From NCBI GenBank assembly GCA_947588645.1, contig CANPYO010000001.1:23571-87570 (forward strand): 64,000 nt of DNA. Direction: 5' to 3'. The stretch's first letter is position 1. Each line of letters starts with the position of its first letter. The translations under genes were made by a program, and so were the position numbers. This document shows positions 15,001-21,020 of the stretch, one piece after another. The DNA comes from an uncultured Akkermansia sp. GTDB taxonomy: Bacteria; Verrucomicrobiota; Verrucomicrobiia; Verrucomicrobiales; Akkermansiaceae. The notes beneath the pieces are model-generated. The model was not told where the DNA came from. It worked only from the letters and a program-made list of their open reading frames with translations, and did no database searches.

Positions 15001-18000
15001 TGACGGTGTCCGGACTGTACGAGGGAGGCAGGGTGCACGAGGGCTTGTTCTACCTGGTGAGCGGCTTCGACCCGGAGCAACAGAAGGGCTTTGCGGATCT
15101 CTTTGACGCCGAATTCCTCAAGACGTTGGAGACTCAGACCAACGAAGCTCTCCATGAAGGCGAGTCCGGTTTCAGCTGGAATGGCGAGGGTGAGGGCTAC
15201 TACTTGGATCTGCAGGAGCGCGCCGGCAGCCTAGTGCTGAGTGTCCGCTTCGGCTCCCCGGACAAGTGGTTCTGGAACGGTCAGGTCGGCTCGGAGCATG
15301 ATGTGGAGGCCGGCGTCTGGAAGGGCAATACGAATGACAACTGGAGCAAGCTGGATCAACCGGGTGCCGAGGGTGGCGAGACGCCGAATCAAGCCCCGCT
15401 GGTCAACTTCACGGAAGGCGCCAGCAACGCGAACGACGGCGTTGTGCGCATCGAGGGAACGGTGACGCCGGGCGGCATCTGGGTGCAGGGTGGTGAATAC
15501 ACCTTCCGCGAGTCCGACAAGGGCGGCAGCATCGAGCTGCGTTCGCCGCAGATCAGACCGGGTGATCCCAAGGAAGATCCTGACAGGATTATCGGCAAGA
15601 TTGTGGTGGGTGGCGTCGATGATGCGAATTCCTTTGCCTCGTTGGATCTCCAGATGGGCACGACGTTGGTGCCGGAAGTGGAGATGCGCGATCGCGGCGT
15701 GTTGACGCTGAGCCACGAGAATGCCATTCAAGACAACACGAGGGTGTCCTTCCTGGGCGGTAAACTCGTGATCAACGAGAAGGTTTCCGAAATCCGGCCG
15801 GATGGAAGCGGTGAGCTCTGCTACACCGGGAATATGGGCGCACGCCTCAACTTGGCGGACGACAACATGCTCATCATTCAGGTGGGCAGGTCCTATGAGG
15901 GCTTCCTCGCCGAGTTGGCTGCTGCCCCCGCAGGTGCGGCGGAATTTTCCGGTTCCGGGGAATCCCCCTATGCCGCGCCCGAACAATCGCTCGTCATGGG
16001 CAATATCAACACCGCCCTCAATGCGACTGAGGGATCGGATGGTATGCGCAAGGCTTTGTATACCAATGGTGTAGAGAAGAGTGGGCGCTATAAGCTGACC
16101 ATGGCCTGGAGGGAGACGGGCACGGATGTGACCCTCAGCTCCAACATCCGCGCGCAGGAAGGGGAACTCGCCTACGAGATCGGCACAGCGGCGGATGGCG
16201 AAATGACGCTGCCCGACGGTGTGACGGTGGTGCGCGGGGCGACCTTCAGCATGTTCGCTACGGCGGGCAATGTGACCCTGGGCTCCTTCACGAGCCGGGA
16301 TCGAGCTTCCGGAGAGATGGAGAGCTTGATTGGGGACATGCTGGGCATGGATGATGTGGCGCGCGTGTCGGTAGGCTCTGCGGATGACAAGGCGACGTAT
16401 TCCTTCACGGGAGACAACTCTTCCTTCAGCAACGGAGCGATCCGCCTGGTGGGCAATGGTTCCTCGTCGCTCGCACGGGCGAAGGATTTGAAGGCTATCG
16501 GTGCGGCGACCTCGGCGCAGAACGCCCATGTGCGGCTCGAGCTGCAAGGGCGCGCTCTGGAGTTTGACGCCAAGACGGAGACGGGGAGGAGAGGTCTTGA
16601 TCTTTACCTGACCGGCATGGATGTGAGCGGCGACAACGCCAGCTTCCTGGGCGGGTATAGCTTGGGGAATGCGGCCAACGCGCGCATCAACGTGTATGCC
16701 TCGACTCTTACCGGCGATGGTGTGCTGGCCAATGCCTGGGGCAAGGATGCCAACGGCGAGGGCACGGTCTCCACGGCCTTCCACCACTCTTTCACCGGCG
16801 ATATGGCCGACTTCCACGGGAAGATTGTGGCGGGCGCCTCAACGCCCGGAGGGCAGAACAGCGCTTCCGACTCCAGCTGGACGCTGAATGTGCAGAATGT
16901 TGCGGAGGATCACGACTACGACTTCAGTCTGGGCGGCACCGGCAAGGTGACCATGAATGCGGGTGAGTCCGCCATCACCCTGACCGGGCAGGTCAGTGAC
17001 CTGGTGAGCCTGGAGAACGCCGGCAGTGGCGATGTCGTCCTCAAGGGGCAAAACTCCACGACCGGCGCCCTCATTACCGGCGACGGATCGGACGAGGCAG
17101 TCGCCGGCGGCTTTGTGCTGGACGGCGGTGCGACTTGGAGCGGTACGCAGCTGCAAGGCCATGGAACCTTCACGCTCAAGCAGGGCACGCTGACCAACGG
17201 CGGCAGCTTCACGAAGGATGAAAACGCTTCCGTCGTGGTGGACGCTACCGGTGTGGTTGACGTGAAGGGTATGAAAGCTGATACGCTCGGCGATATCACC
17301 GTGCACGGCGACCGAGGCGGACGTCTCTCGAATGTGCAGGGTACGCTGGGTACGAGTGGGCGCAGGGTCACACTCGTCTTCGACGAAGCCAACCTGAGCG
17401 GGGTGGGCGAGGATGCCGACGGTTTGGTCTCCTTCACCGGTAAGGGCGGTTCGCTCGTGGTGACGCAAGACAGCCAGGCAGAAACACCGGACAGCGGTTT
17501 GGTTCTCGACTTCTCGGAGGGGGGATTCGTGGATGTGCTGAAGAGCCACAGGGTCGAGGGTGCGCAGACCGTGCTGCATGTCGTGGAGAACGGAACGCTG
17601 AACCTCGATGCCGTGGATGACGGCGATCTGCTGCGCTTCCTGACCAAAGATTCCTCCGGTTACGGACAATTGCTCTCCGATCTCGGTTTCACCCTCAATA
17701 AGAGCGGCGCAACGAGCGGCAACCTGTTGCTTTCCGGTGTTTCGACGGACGTGTACCTGGTGCTCGGCGAGCCCGGCGGCGACGACGACGATGTGACTGT
17801 GGGCGCTGTCAACGACGCCTTCGATCGGAAGAAGGCTGTGGTGGTCGATCAGAACACCGGTCTGACACTGCGCTTCGATGACAACTCCGGCGACGAGGTG
17901 ACGCTGCATAATCTGGTGGGCCTGGTGGGCTCCTCGCTCAATGTCGTCGATGATCGCGAGAACACGCAGGGAACCGTGACCGTTGAGCTGAATAACGAGA

Positions 18001-20840
18001 CCTGGGAGAACGTGGACGGCTTCGGCTACGAGCAGGGGCAGGTGCAGGATGACAGAGGGCATGTCGTCGGAACGGGCGCGCCCAACGGAACGGAAGGCTT
18101 CCGAGTGAAGGGGCAGGATACCACCTTCGAGGGCACGATCACAGGCGATGCGGCCGTGGTCTTCGACAAGACGGGCGACGGCCGTCTCACACTCGGCAGT
18201 GATCAGAGTCACCAAGGTTCGACCGGCGGCGTGAACGCGAAGGGCTCCTTCCGGATCTCCGATGGCTCCATCACCCTGCAGGGCAACGGCCTCGACGGAA
18301 ATGGCAACACGATGGGAGAGCTCGTCTTTGCCTACGATTTGACTTCCGACGAGCGGACGGACGACAACACCGGTCTGACGCTCAACGAGGGGATTCACCT
18401 CACCGTGCACGGTATGCACGAAGAGGGCAAGAACGGCGCTGAGAACGGGATTCTCGGCGGCGATGTGACCCTCAACAAGGACAGTGTGTTCACCTTTGAC
18501 AACTCGGCTAAACAGGAGGGATCGGTGCTGCATGACACCACGTTTAAGGCCGGTTCGTCGGGCGGGTTGCTCGTTGTTGGAGGCACGACTCCCGTCGGCG
18601 ATGGAACCACTGCCCAAAACGGCTCCAGCCTGACCTTGGACAGCGCCAATTCCGGCATAAGTGGGGTGGACTTCCAGGTGAAGGATGGCGCGGAGGTGAC
18701 CATGAGCAACGGCGCAGAGGTGACGAATAGCAACATCACTGTCAGCGGCAAACGGCAGACGTTCAATGAGAACGGCGAACTGACGACCAAGGGCAGCTTG
18801 CTCGCCATGGAAGGTAAGCCTTCGTCTTCGTCCATCGGCGGCGCAGGCGACATCACGGTGCAGGAGGGAGGTGAGCTGGCCCTCCGTGGAGGTGCGACCA
18901 TCGTCGGCGAGGATAAGAACATCACGCTGACGGGCGAGGGATCCAAGTTATCGGTGGATGACGAATCCTCGTTGGCCGTCTCGGGCAAGATGTCCGTGAG
19001 CGATCGCAGTGAGCTGGATCTGAATGGCAGCTCCGGCAACTCCATCGGGTCGCTCACCGGTACCGGCGTCATTTCCGGTAACCAGGGGGCTCAGCTGACC
19101 ATCAAGGGGCCGGGAGAAAGTTCCTTCTCCGGCACGCTCACCAGCGATACCAAGCCGTCGAACGGTCTCAAGAGCCAGGGCGGCAAGTTGATTGTGGAGA
19201 ACGGCAGCCGTCTGACGCTCGATCATGTGACGATGGAAGCCAGGTGGGATTTGCGCGTGAACGACGGCGGCTACGTCGGTCTGTTCGCGGATAAGAGCTC
19301 TGCGGACTTCGGCAATATCGAGCTGGCGGGCGGCGGTGAACTCGAACTCGGCGACATCTCCGGCGGATTGAGCGGCACCCTCTCTGTGGATGATCAGAAT
19401 GGCAAGAAGGGCAAACTGAGCATCAACGTCGGCGATGGCAACGGCGATGTGAGCCTGGATGACCTCGATATTGTGGGGGCGGATGGTAAGAGACTGTCGG
19501 CTCAGCAGGCAGCCGGCAAGCTCGAGGTGGACTTCACCGGACGCGGTTCCGATCACTACAACGGATCGCTCCAGTACAACAGTCAGGATGGCTGGTACAT
19601 CTACATGAACCGCAAGTCCTCCAATGGTTTCCTCAGACCCGGCATGCACAAGAATGTGCGCGCGGGCGCCAATCTCGCGTGGAATGTGGATGATCCGCTG
19701 AGCAAGGCCAGTCAGTACGTGAACGGCGCCGGCGCTTTCGGCGACCTGTACATGCTGTTCAAGTCCATCGCTGAGGGCTACGGCATCGTGGATCAGACCC
19801 TCGCTGACGCGGGATTCTCGAACCCGACCTCGATGGAGAATATGGACCGCACCCTTGCGGCGATGGCGGGCAGCTCGGTGGCGACGCTCGGCTCCGCGAG
19901 TCTGCAGGATGTGAAGCGCCAGTTGGAGAGCATACGCAACCGCTCCACCATGTTGGGCGACGCGAGTGTGAATGCGGATCCGGGCGCCAGGAAGATTCAC
20001 GCCTGGGTGAATGCTGAGAGCGGCTATCACAAGGTGGATGCCGATGGCTGGGCTCCCGGTTACACCCTGGATGGTTGGGGCGGTACCCTCGGCGGCAGCG
20101 TCGACTTCAGCGCCTCTACCAGCGCCGGCTTGGCTATCACGGCCATGTACAACAATTTGAAGACCGATTCGGCTGACATGGGCAAGGGCGATATCGACGT
20201 CACCTACCTCAGCGGCTACATCCGCATGCAACAGGGCGCCTGGAGTCATACCTTCCTCGCCACGTTCGGTTCCTCCAATGTTTCGCTGGATCGCACGGTC
20301 TCCTACGGCCTCGGCTCCGGCTACAGGACTCATGGCGAGACGGACGGCTTCTCCACCGGCTTCATGTACGAGGTGGCCCGCACCAGCATGCTCAATGAAC
20401 GAGGCACGGTTGCTCTCCAGCCGGTCTTCAATGTGCAGTACCGCCACTCCAAGATCGACGGCTACGACGAAACGGGCAGCGATGCCGGCTTGCGCGTCAA
20501 TGAGGCCTCTGCCGATATGGTGACCTTCGGCCTCGGCGCTCGCATGCAGTCGGTCATCAGCGAGAATGTCTTTGGCAGAGCCTCGGTGTTCGAAGCTCGG
20601 GCGCTTGTCAAGGCTGATGCCGGCGATGACGCCGGCGAGGCCAGCAACTCGCTGCTCCACGGCGACTTATCCCAGGACGTCGAGAGCGCCAGTGTCGGCA
20701 AGATCGGCCTTGAGATCGGCGCCGGCCTGACCCTGCCCATCGGCAGCAACGGCGGCACCATCTTCGTCGACGCCTCGGCTGAGTTCCGCTCCCGCTACAC
20801 CAACCTCAACGCTAGCGCCGGTTACAAGATCAGCTTCTGA
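1..20840 (+). CDS. Giant autotransporter (type V secretion): signal-peptide-like N-terminus, very long beta-solenoid passenger, C-terminal autotransporter beta-barrel; 5' end truncated by window edge
   Basis: ORF of 6934 aa reported from 36, but 36 is a TTG and the frame is open to base 3 (…TVSTGTALLGVFTMLWGAASHA|ATQQD), so the true start is upstream. Passenger rich in G/T/S/N/V with L-x-V-x-G-G-x repeats; C-terminal ~285 aa (HAWVNAESGYHKVDADGW … ASAEFRSRYTNLNASAGYKISF) ends in aromatic F like an outer-membrane barrel. Confidence 0.93.
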   Translation, partial: RVPRTVSTGTALLGVFTMLWGAASHAATQQDQDSPLSEDEEVLLLDEPDELTFDAPNLLSEDDEYGLQRFLAANNEENVMTISRGDSGIMPVAAPDGAFEVNAHDRGAGSLTDAYSNHNQAGTTWNINLKSGINYFPSTADPILANIYLSQTLTINQGSSRTTVTFQGAITGENGANLVYAWAGGASVGWKFMASTLDDFRGNISTSGRENDTDAAHTFTCTIEGRSNTGAITLNGRQDVLALNNATMRNSAINVTTLNVANKDASTTTATTFDVENVTVTGTLTTAPGSTAQFDSGNIVLATVTNNGTLSLGNTASAILNGVMSGSGSLTIGGTASLTVSANNNVDVNSLTMSGGTLTSNGTGQVNVNGVLTMSGGSITVGNRLFLKDNGNTHYIRGGASVTAAEMTNGQGHVGNLVIGGQVNGVGDVTNGKLTVGSGASTVTADLLKARTLWISNAQTVSNADNRSVVIVYGGVNLYTKFDRSTLTATGLSGDVCVLVDGASDLIVKGAMHGNNNALLESVYVRNNATMTVEGMLSIQNDNKLDINAGTVTLNGGLTANSVALTQGSLTAGGTKVTGTFTMGGGVTAQAAVDGLSAGSLETLENGKSLTLVSGALTITDAVNISGGELRLSGGAVSVANGIDASGGKLVLGSVRVAEDLKITLRDSAVLEVADGAEPGIDGISRITLGIEVADDASSGGKLKLTKAAMDTLLKWKGQINFSITGAPIGAIWDYELFDDTTGWSSADTEAAESFLKEFLGKDILEGRGGITVDSSGNVHYALAGDLTWTGQDGETGSVWDETAKNWEKEGKEAQVFEDKDSVTFGTAGSGHSDIIVSGELTAGDIRVEGESIYSFTGEEGDDSINAVGNLYVRDGSSATFSNLKSFSVAGGTLQGTLRLENTGTENSLGSMIVKSGGGITIVGETARTTLTSLDIEGGSLTSFGAGQDGSKSVGGAITVNGAMTVSNVDGSGGQVDVTGDLSASSLVVSGTGVSVIVSGTMGVGNSDTNDPLLRIDQGGSVTAGSLKGFGGNGYAGRILVGGNGIGTLTVGSEGKKGVLVLEARGLSVQGGNSSVTVHGDASLYGSYDNDHALLVTGATVDIRGTLRAPNSADDPSSAVRVEIGGNLSIGKGAWVQGSLEVLSNSNVKVDQRLSLEDSNDPVLIVTGGSSVTAGSIWGWTDTGVAGRLTVGDAVSAGTLTVGVEGYSVEEEVLKAKSLYVQHANSNVTINGDVKLTGTTEDNNNALKLEGSSSMTVHGGVHGAGGDPMSGGVSLNNGSHLTVDGDVASGGNVSLGGESSSSLTVDGSVKSDALQITNGTATLKGGLTANSVSLSNGSLQLGGEVNVSGAFTVSGGTLTLGVGTGAEHPLTSLTAGERISLVGGTLDLSVASVEELGVIDFGWFNHVDVGQHYNNQNIRPLLKVDTDNLWKLAHLKSNTVLDLEGWNGSTGLHLVDRDDVSKLKNGDSLNSYFDAFLHEHLRSRGRDQRYSLDTDGMLTIVGEVTELTWDGSAGDAWRAQTEDSSDNMWNMGGESGLTDTYFRNGEKVIFTTEGKEYEDVSTTVAIDGIVRPDSLQFVSGTWTITKAQAEEGEEEKTAVVVSYGQLKLKQGTDVTFKDVDSLTVLGATIEGHLTLDFEGTRRVDTVNVSALGRLTIKTGDVSVWEGSTVIHGSGAVILDAADQVVTVNGDNNLFAVLLAGGDATVQRDRTHEGIGSFVVASGTTLQLAANAATIGKGLSLARQLVVQGGASIQVDASVFDYGSSPSVMHYNERGTLVLAGDGIEGEEATGALKVTAEEYIKWAVELADDASIYLNGVTLHFGGAGAYAGAFHGNGKRLTVKGGSSSVLQIGENFRMVNEVDEHGGGTIEMTAGTRLQLAEDTLDMSAYAIVLNGGSLDVQRTAQIKSLSGNGGVSYANTNQVLEIVGWAEEAYTGSLAPGGLATVKIAGGARFLLGDGAAVGNKVEVYGTLSTDDAAEATESGEPASLAASVSNLNIAAGSAVGLGKNSTLTVSSNLAGLGGGFGSIEGKEGSMLVLRQGGTGGTFGGWVSSSFTYAGGGQYTLSGGFTGPELVVNSNGTLNLTGATSREEGEARTVLDLRNTDVDVAAGATLVLGGGSNNKVNRVYVTTTKEVEGGEQQQLTLNGTLTLRGTLLNQVEGDLTLGAGATLNYDNGGAGRNALTGVLTLDGGTLTWQRKLEVEGLERGTSGMLNGADSPEFLITGNVGRHVYDGVLGNIAVTMKGSATQAFSGSSYTNAFIVEDGTIEFSGAVDLSGATLTLKNGVFSFTGGSGIVDTLTTGDGGDKRALVLGGGELSVAKLDGSLTSLTLEGGSRLDLGDGNAPTEPVLYDLGTVILGGNATLGGLRLVAGEGDLPEPLPEPTQLHFTGFDYSRGGNLTIELSGDDLGTIARNRTGYQLFQIREGDLLTDKWCDGINIEVKDNSAGWNCRVDSSGYLWILDSTNALTFDGFEYIEEEDRKQPLDSMTWISNDPDLEWQVGRGEGQAPVWSTWRDNSGGQNVILTLAEEWAGEVEQPKMEMEVSLVGGVSVHDMKVEGATFTFTHESDVEGSLSVTGNLSIAGNGGVVVKGSTVTVDGELTGVIDEDGELRAGSMIVGAGGRLETTVDENYTSRILLEDTGTLQAKGQAKVKVTGVENRIETFSGDGNELHLDLVVDIATGAASGDGWTPVNQDTSASGNLYLDSVSVNKGTLKLVDVPEAIHVGNLTVGNNDPDHLDSIANMSGVAVDGLVTVNADGQLALGTTKETTLRGGLTGVGAISGGTDTAHAKLTFDGALSEAQTFEGSITRVDITVIGDAKNQTLTKLSDSTVTVDQGGAITLGGDGEDDVVNLEGATNVFQGTLAFTGSNNTVAGGESLTMGRQGTDETEPAVGVIEVLEGSSLTITGGLGSKTDNGSITGSGVLTVDTTGATSSAVTFGQGINVVKKGAGEQSFSADLGSGGTPHEGAITVQQGTLTFGGDVFQSGDVTLAHGTTLHFSKVSAEGETAQVQLGAINAADEVPESYEGAIVFDGEKLTLGAGRESFLGSLEFTRDGETTWDLAGNVTLGGLTVEAADQLTVGGEGRLTLDGELDLGDQDLVVNLVPGLAVTRGDDFGYREGTTGRLILNGEGLGTPVHMSLIFDKSWEGEEVGLDGNVFYYDFGAEHVGYGEDARNFKSVTVRSGAQFWLKETYDQSEVETQAGVQLGSGEVHIAGKGFTNEDGSFQPNVVGEGEDAYLSYGALRLDDGTLLIGGSLVLDEDAAVLVSSGTGTIAAEAVTGSAQGGEVLTKYGDGTLEITGSVSGLGGIATADADSSSSSDGTTSGGTLILSGSLDVGEGSFTFNADGRGDGPSSSIVVQGGLTGSANITKTGYGTLVLDGTKHELTATGSLTIDEYSTVELMGTNNFSGVVVNGVLNLAGTDVALKKLDGDSSGTIGLGGRTLTIIGTGGTFRGWIKEGQLTIDKGASQELVDGDPDNFDQVDVVDNGTLTLSAPKTTIRSLSGSGTVTDDKAESRITLIIQKPQGEKTFDGSLEDVGSITVRGGVQGFSKAFSGAFANVENVVEDGVEKVGVLKLLGADNTLTIGSLEGTLTIGDDAYEDASLTLTDQTTTSGTINGTGALTLTGMGSIESLIEGSLAITSSGTQSLTNVTAESIAVESGSMTVREGITVNRMSVSGGSVLTLENSNVRAKDESAVNGEEPHLDIEVSGAESRLAFAFGDPDLGSGIINLTLSSGATLDMSELTGRVDGQHGQEILLNTLGVTDGGNMTWADSVTGNQTVYVGTMSATGDVNLGSLASGQELHLEHLSNVTGHLTADVSGGGVVYLGEIFVAAGETGGSVAVRGGDLHVHAVENGGHGSAFHKSGSGDFNIGSKVVFERSTENNYNKLFVTFSGGLTWGGKNAGTDVLGAGELSFDGGNLAFGYDEEDSSLLKMDQSLFTSDLTSIYIDLKKMRVESLEGRGFRLGIVLSASEYTDEKAAELLELFAGNASGQMGTDDEEGEEGEGGEEGKGGLIDLDENYSFSEKSLSWELDADGNHYLTLHASGIALLDVKYWDQRWDAANYSAPNSGILEKTRFHDFGSLSGNTGSFLDSTLALADTPLLKDGGHNDANESRTVVWVDSGADVWNGSGVNTTRATIVGGSVHKTDESVSIVGVVDSFDSYIWYNPVQPADTDPADDAAADEESPMPPSDTTAHVHMLVGGSVCTWLSPSEDERGGFKGISHIQMENGAVDYIVGGNHVNNSAFTFDGDSYISVFDGSVLGSVVGGSTLTEGSASGANGYAFSGDSHVNIYAVLSNAKDAEGKDLVPTISSAVSTSESTQAAEGTAFTAVVGGNAWIGFATAEGAQDAVTTFNGNSHVLVDLVDSQYQLNGGDAPTEKPAPDAEGSFDKAIVGGNYTAFRKDENGARSSSTQFLGNTDISITANENHTFTAGINGASRSARAGEGITLFGIADLAPEKPELRSSTNITIDGGTYREAIAGGFWFEESATGDHAAEFYGDTHVTLNAGNFSRVVGGNYNLAGGAGASETTMGDTHVSVAGGTIAGGLLVGGDFYKDDNGQSNVRTGNTNVEISGGAFTDTSIVGGDYADFSGTTTGNASIQGNANLIIGSPDADNAAITIKGKLVGGSMVLDDGSGAHTVDVQSSTITVNSGTIEGVVIGGSYQSDHRAGESPAMNTLSSESIVVNLDGGVITGNVYGGHYSEVADHADALELGTVEINVNGSEVTGNIVGGNYLAAVKDSEAAPGGAVTINLNSGSVSGDVYGAGHHAAASLSGEEAALNASVAEVVVNLSSDFVFASTPETESHRLSGGFLKASGNEKLDASSVDHAVLKLTSGGVYTNLTEVTLQDFDEVVLGSTAAVSDFSLTQDAKGVGTSYRDYDADGMKVRTVDALLVRRDENAQDTARFTVNGNLDMTGAATRALDVSGAEMRVGAVSGLQTLLVHDGRMTVDSELKMVDGLHIDLENGFSSSYGKDESRAFLRAGSIDMSQFSADRKVKLTVSGLYEGGRVHEGLFYLVSGFDPEQQKGFADLFDAEFLKTLETQTNEALHEGESGFSWNGEGEGYYLDLQERAGSLVLSVRFGSPDKWFWNGQVGSEHDVEAGVWKGNTNDNWSKLDQPGAEGGETPNQAPLVNFTEGASNANDGVVRIEGTVTPGGIWVQGGEYTFRESDKGGSIELRSPQIRPGDPKEDPDRIIGKIVVGGVDDANSFASLDLQMGTTLVPEVEMRDRGVLTLSHENAIQDNTRVSFLGGKLVINEKVSEIRPDGSGELCYTGNMGARLNLADDNMLIIQVGRSYEGFLAELAAAPAGAAEFSGSGESPYAAPEQSLVMGNINTALNATEGSDGMRKALYTNGVEKSGRYKLTMAWRETGTDVTLSSNIRAQEGELAYEIGTAADGEMTLPDGVTVVRGATFSMFATAGNVTLGSFTSRDRASGEMESLIGDMLGMDDVARVSVGSADDKATYSFTGDNSSFSNGAIRLVGNGSSSLARAKDLKAIGAATSAQNAHVRLELQGRALEFDAKTETGRRGLDLYLTGMDVSGDNASFLGGYSLGNAANARINVYASTLTGDGVLANAWGKDANGEGTVSTAFHHSFTGDMADFHGKIVAGASTPGGQNSASDSSWTLNVQNVAEDHDYDFSLGGTGKVTMNAGESAITLTGQVSDLVSLENAGSGDVVLKGQNSTTGALITGDGSDEAVAGGFVLDGGATWSGTQLQGHGTFTLKQGTLTNGGSFTKDENASVVVDATGVVDVKGMKADTLGDITVHGDRGGRLSNVQGTLGTSGRRVTLVFDEANLSGVGEDADGLVSFTGKGGSLVVTQDSQAETPDSGLVLDFSEGGFVDVLKSHRVEGAQTVLHVVENGTLNLDAVDDGDLLRFLTKDSSGYGQLLSDLGFTLNKSGATSGNLLLSGVSTDVYLVLGEPGGDDDDVTVGAVNDAFDRKKAVVVDQNTGLTLRFDDNSGDEVTLHNLVGLVGSSLNVVDDRENTQGTVTVELNNETWENVDGFGYEQGQVQDDRGHVVGTGAPNGTEGFRVKGQDTTFEGTITGDAAVVFDKTGDGRLTLGSDQSHQGSTGGVNAKGSFRISDGSITLQGNGLDGNGNTMGELVFAYDLTSDERTDDNTGLTLNEGIHLTVHGMHEEGKNGAENGILGGDVTLNKDSVFTFDNSAKQEGSVLHDTTFKAGSSGGLLVVGGTTPVGDGTTAQNGSSLTLDSANSGISGVDFQVKDGAEVTMSNGAEVTNSNITVSGKRQTFNENGELTTKGSLLAMEGKPSSSSIGGAGDITVQEGGELALRGGATIVGEDKNITLTGEGSKLSVDDESSLAVSGKMSVSDRSELDLNGSSGNSIGSLTGTGVISGNQGAQLTIKGPGESSFSGTLTSDTKPSNGLKSQGGKLIVENGSRLTLDHVTMEARWDLRVNDGGYVGLFADKSSADFGNIELAGGGELELGDISGGLSGTLSVDDQNGKKGKLSINVGDGNGDVSLDDLDIVGADGKRLSAQQAAGKLEVDFTGRGSDHYNGSLQYNSQDGWYIYMNRKSSNGFLRPGMHKNVRAGANLAWNVDDPLSKASQYVNGAGAFGDLYMLFKSIAEGYGIVDQTLADAGFSNPTSMENMDRTLAAMAGSSVATLGSASLQDVKRQLESIRNRSTMLGDASVNADPGARKIHAWVNAESGYHKVDADGWAPGYTLDGWGGTLGGSVDFSASTSAGLAITAMYNNLKTDSADMGKGDIDVTYLSGYIRMQQGAWSHTFLATFGSSNVSLDRTVSYGLGSGYRTHGETDGFSTGFMYEVARTSMLNERGTVALQPVFNVQYRHSKIDGYDETGSDAGLRVNEASADMVTFGLGARMQSVISENVFGRASVFEARALVKADAGDDAGEASNSLLHGDLSQDVESASVGKIGLEIGAGLTLPIGSNGGTIFVDASAEFRSRYTNLNASAGYKISF
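12400..14320 (+). repeat. Protein-level repeat block of the passenger: [IVAL]-V-G-G-[NSDG] units (~25-60 aa)
   Basis: TIVGGSVHK, MLVGGSVCT, YIVGGNHVN, SVVGGSTLT, AVVGGNAWI, AIVGGNYTA, AIAGGFWFE, RVVGGNYNL, LLVGGDFYK, SIVGGDYAD, KLVGGSMVL, VVIGGSYQS, NVYGGHYSE, NIVGGNYLA in succession. Confidence 0.85.
19986..20840 (+). other. Autotransporter beta-barrel domain of the giant protein
   Basis: Amphipathic alternating pattern, WVNAESGYHKVDADGW…GWGGTLGGSVDFSASTSAGLAITAMYN, terminal F. Confidence 0.88.
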
Positions 20841-20858
20841 CGAAGCCAATCTTGTAAC
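20821..20858 (+). terminator. Perfect stem-loop spanning the autotransporter stop codon (no U-tract; terminator or mRNA 3'-end structure)
   Basis: GTTACAAGAT-ca-GCTTC-TGAC-GAAGC-ca-ATCTTGTAAC; loop holds the TGA stop (20838-20840). Confidence 0.7.
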
Positions 20859-20943
20859 TATGTACGATGTACGAGGTACGATTTGGAAAGTTCGCGCGCC
20901 TGCGGCGCGGGCGTATCCAAATCGTATCGTAAATCGTAAATCA
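20859..20943. repeat. Heptamer-array inverted element (TACGATG/TACGAGG/TACGATT … AATCGTA)
   Basis: tatgTACGATGTACGAGGTACGATTTGGAaag…tatCCAAATCGTATCGTAAATCGTAAATC; arms are inverted repeats of each other. Confidence 0.85.
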
Positions 20944-20971
20944 AAATGTTTCTCCGCGCGTTATTTTCTTC

Positions 20972-20999
20972 TTGCATTCGCGGGGGATGAGAGTATACT
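20972..20999 (+). promoter_or_regulatory. Sigma70-like promoter for acnA
   Basis: TTGCAT-N16-TATACT. Confidence 0.65.
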
Positions 21000-21020
21000 G
21001 TGCGCGAGTTCAAACGCAGT

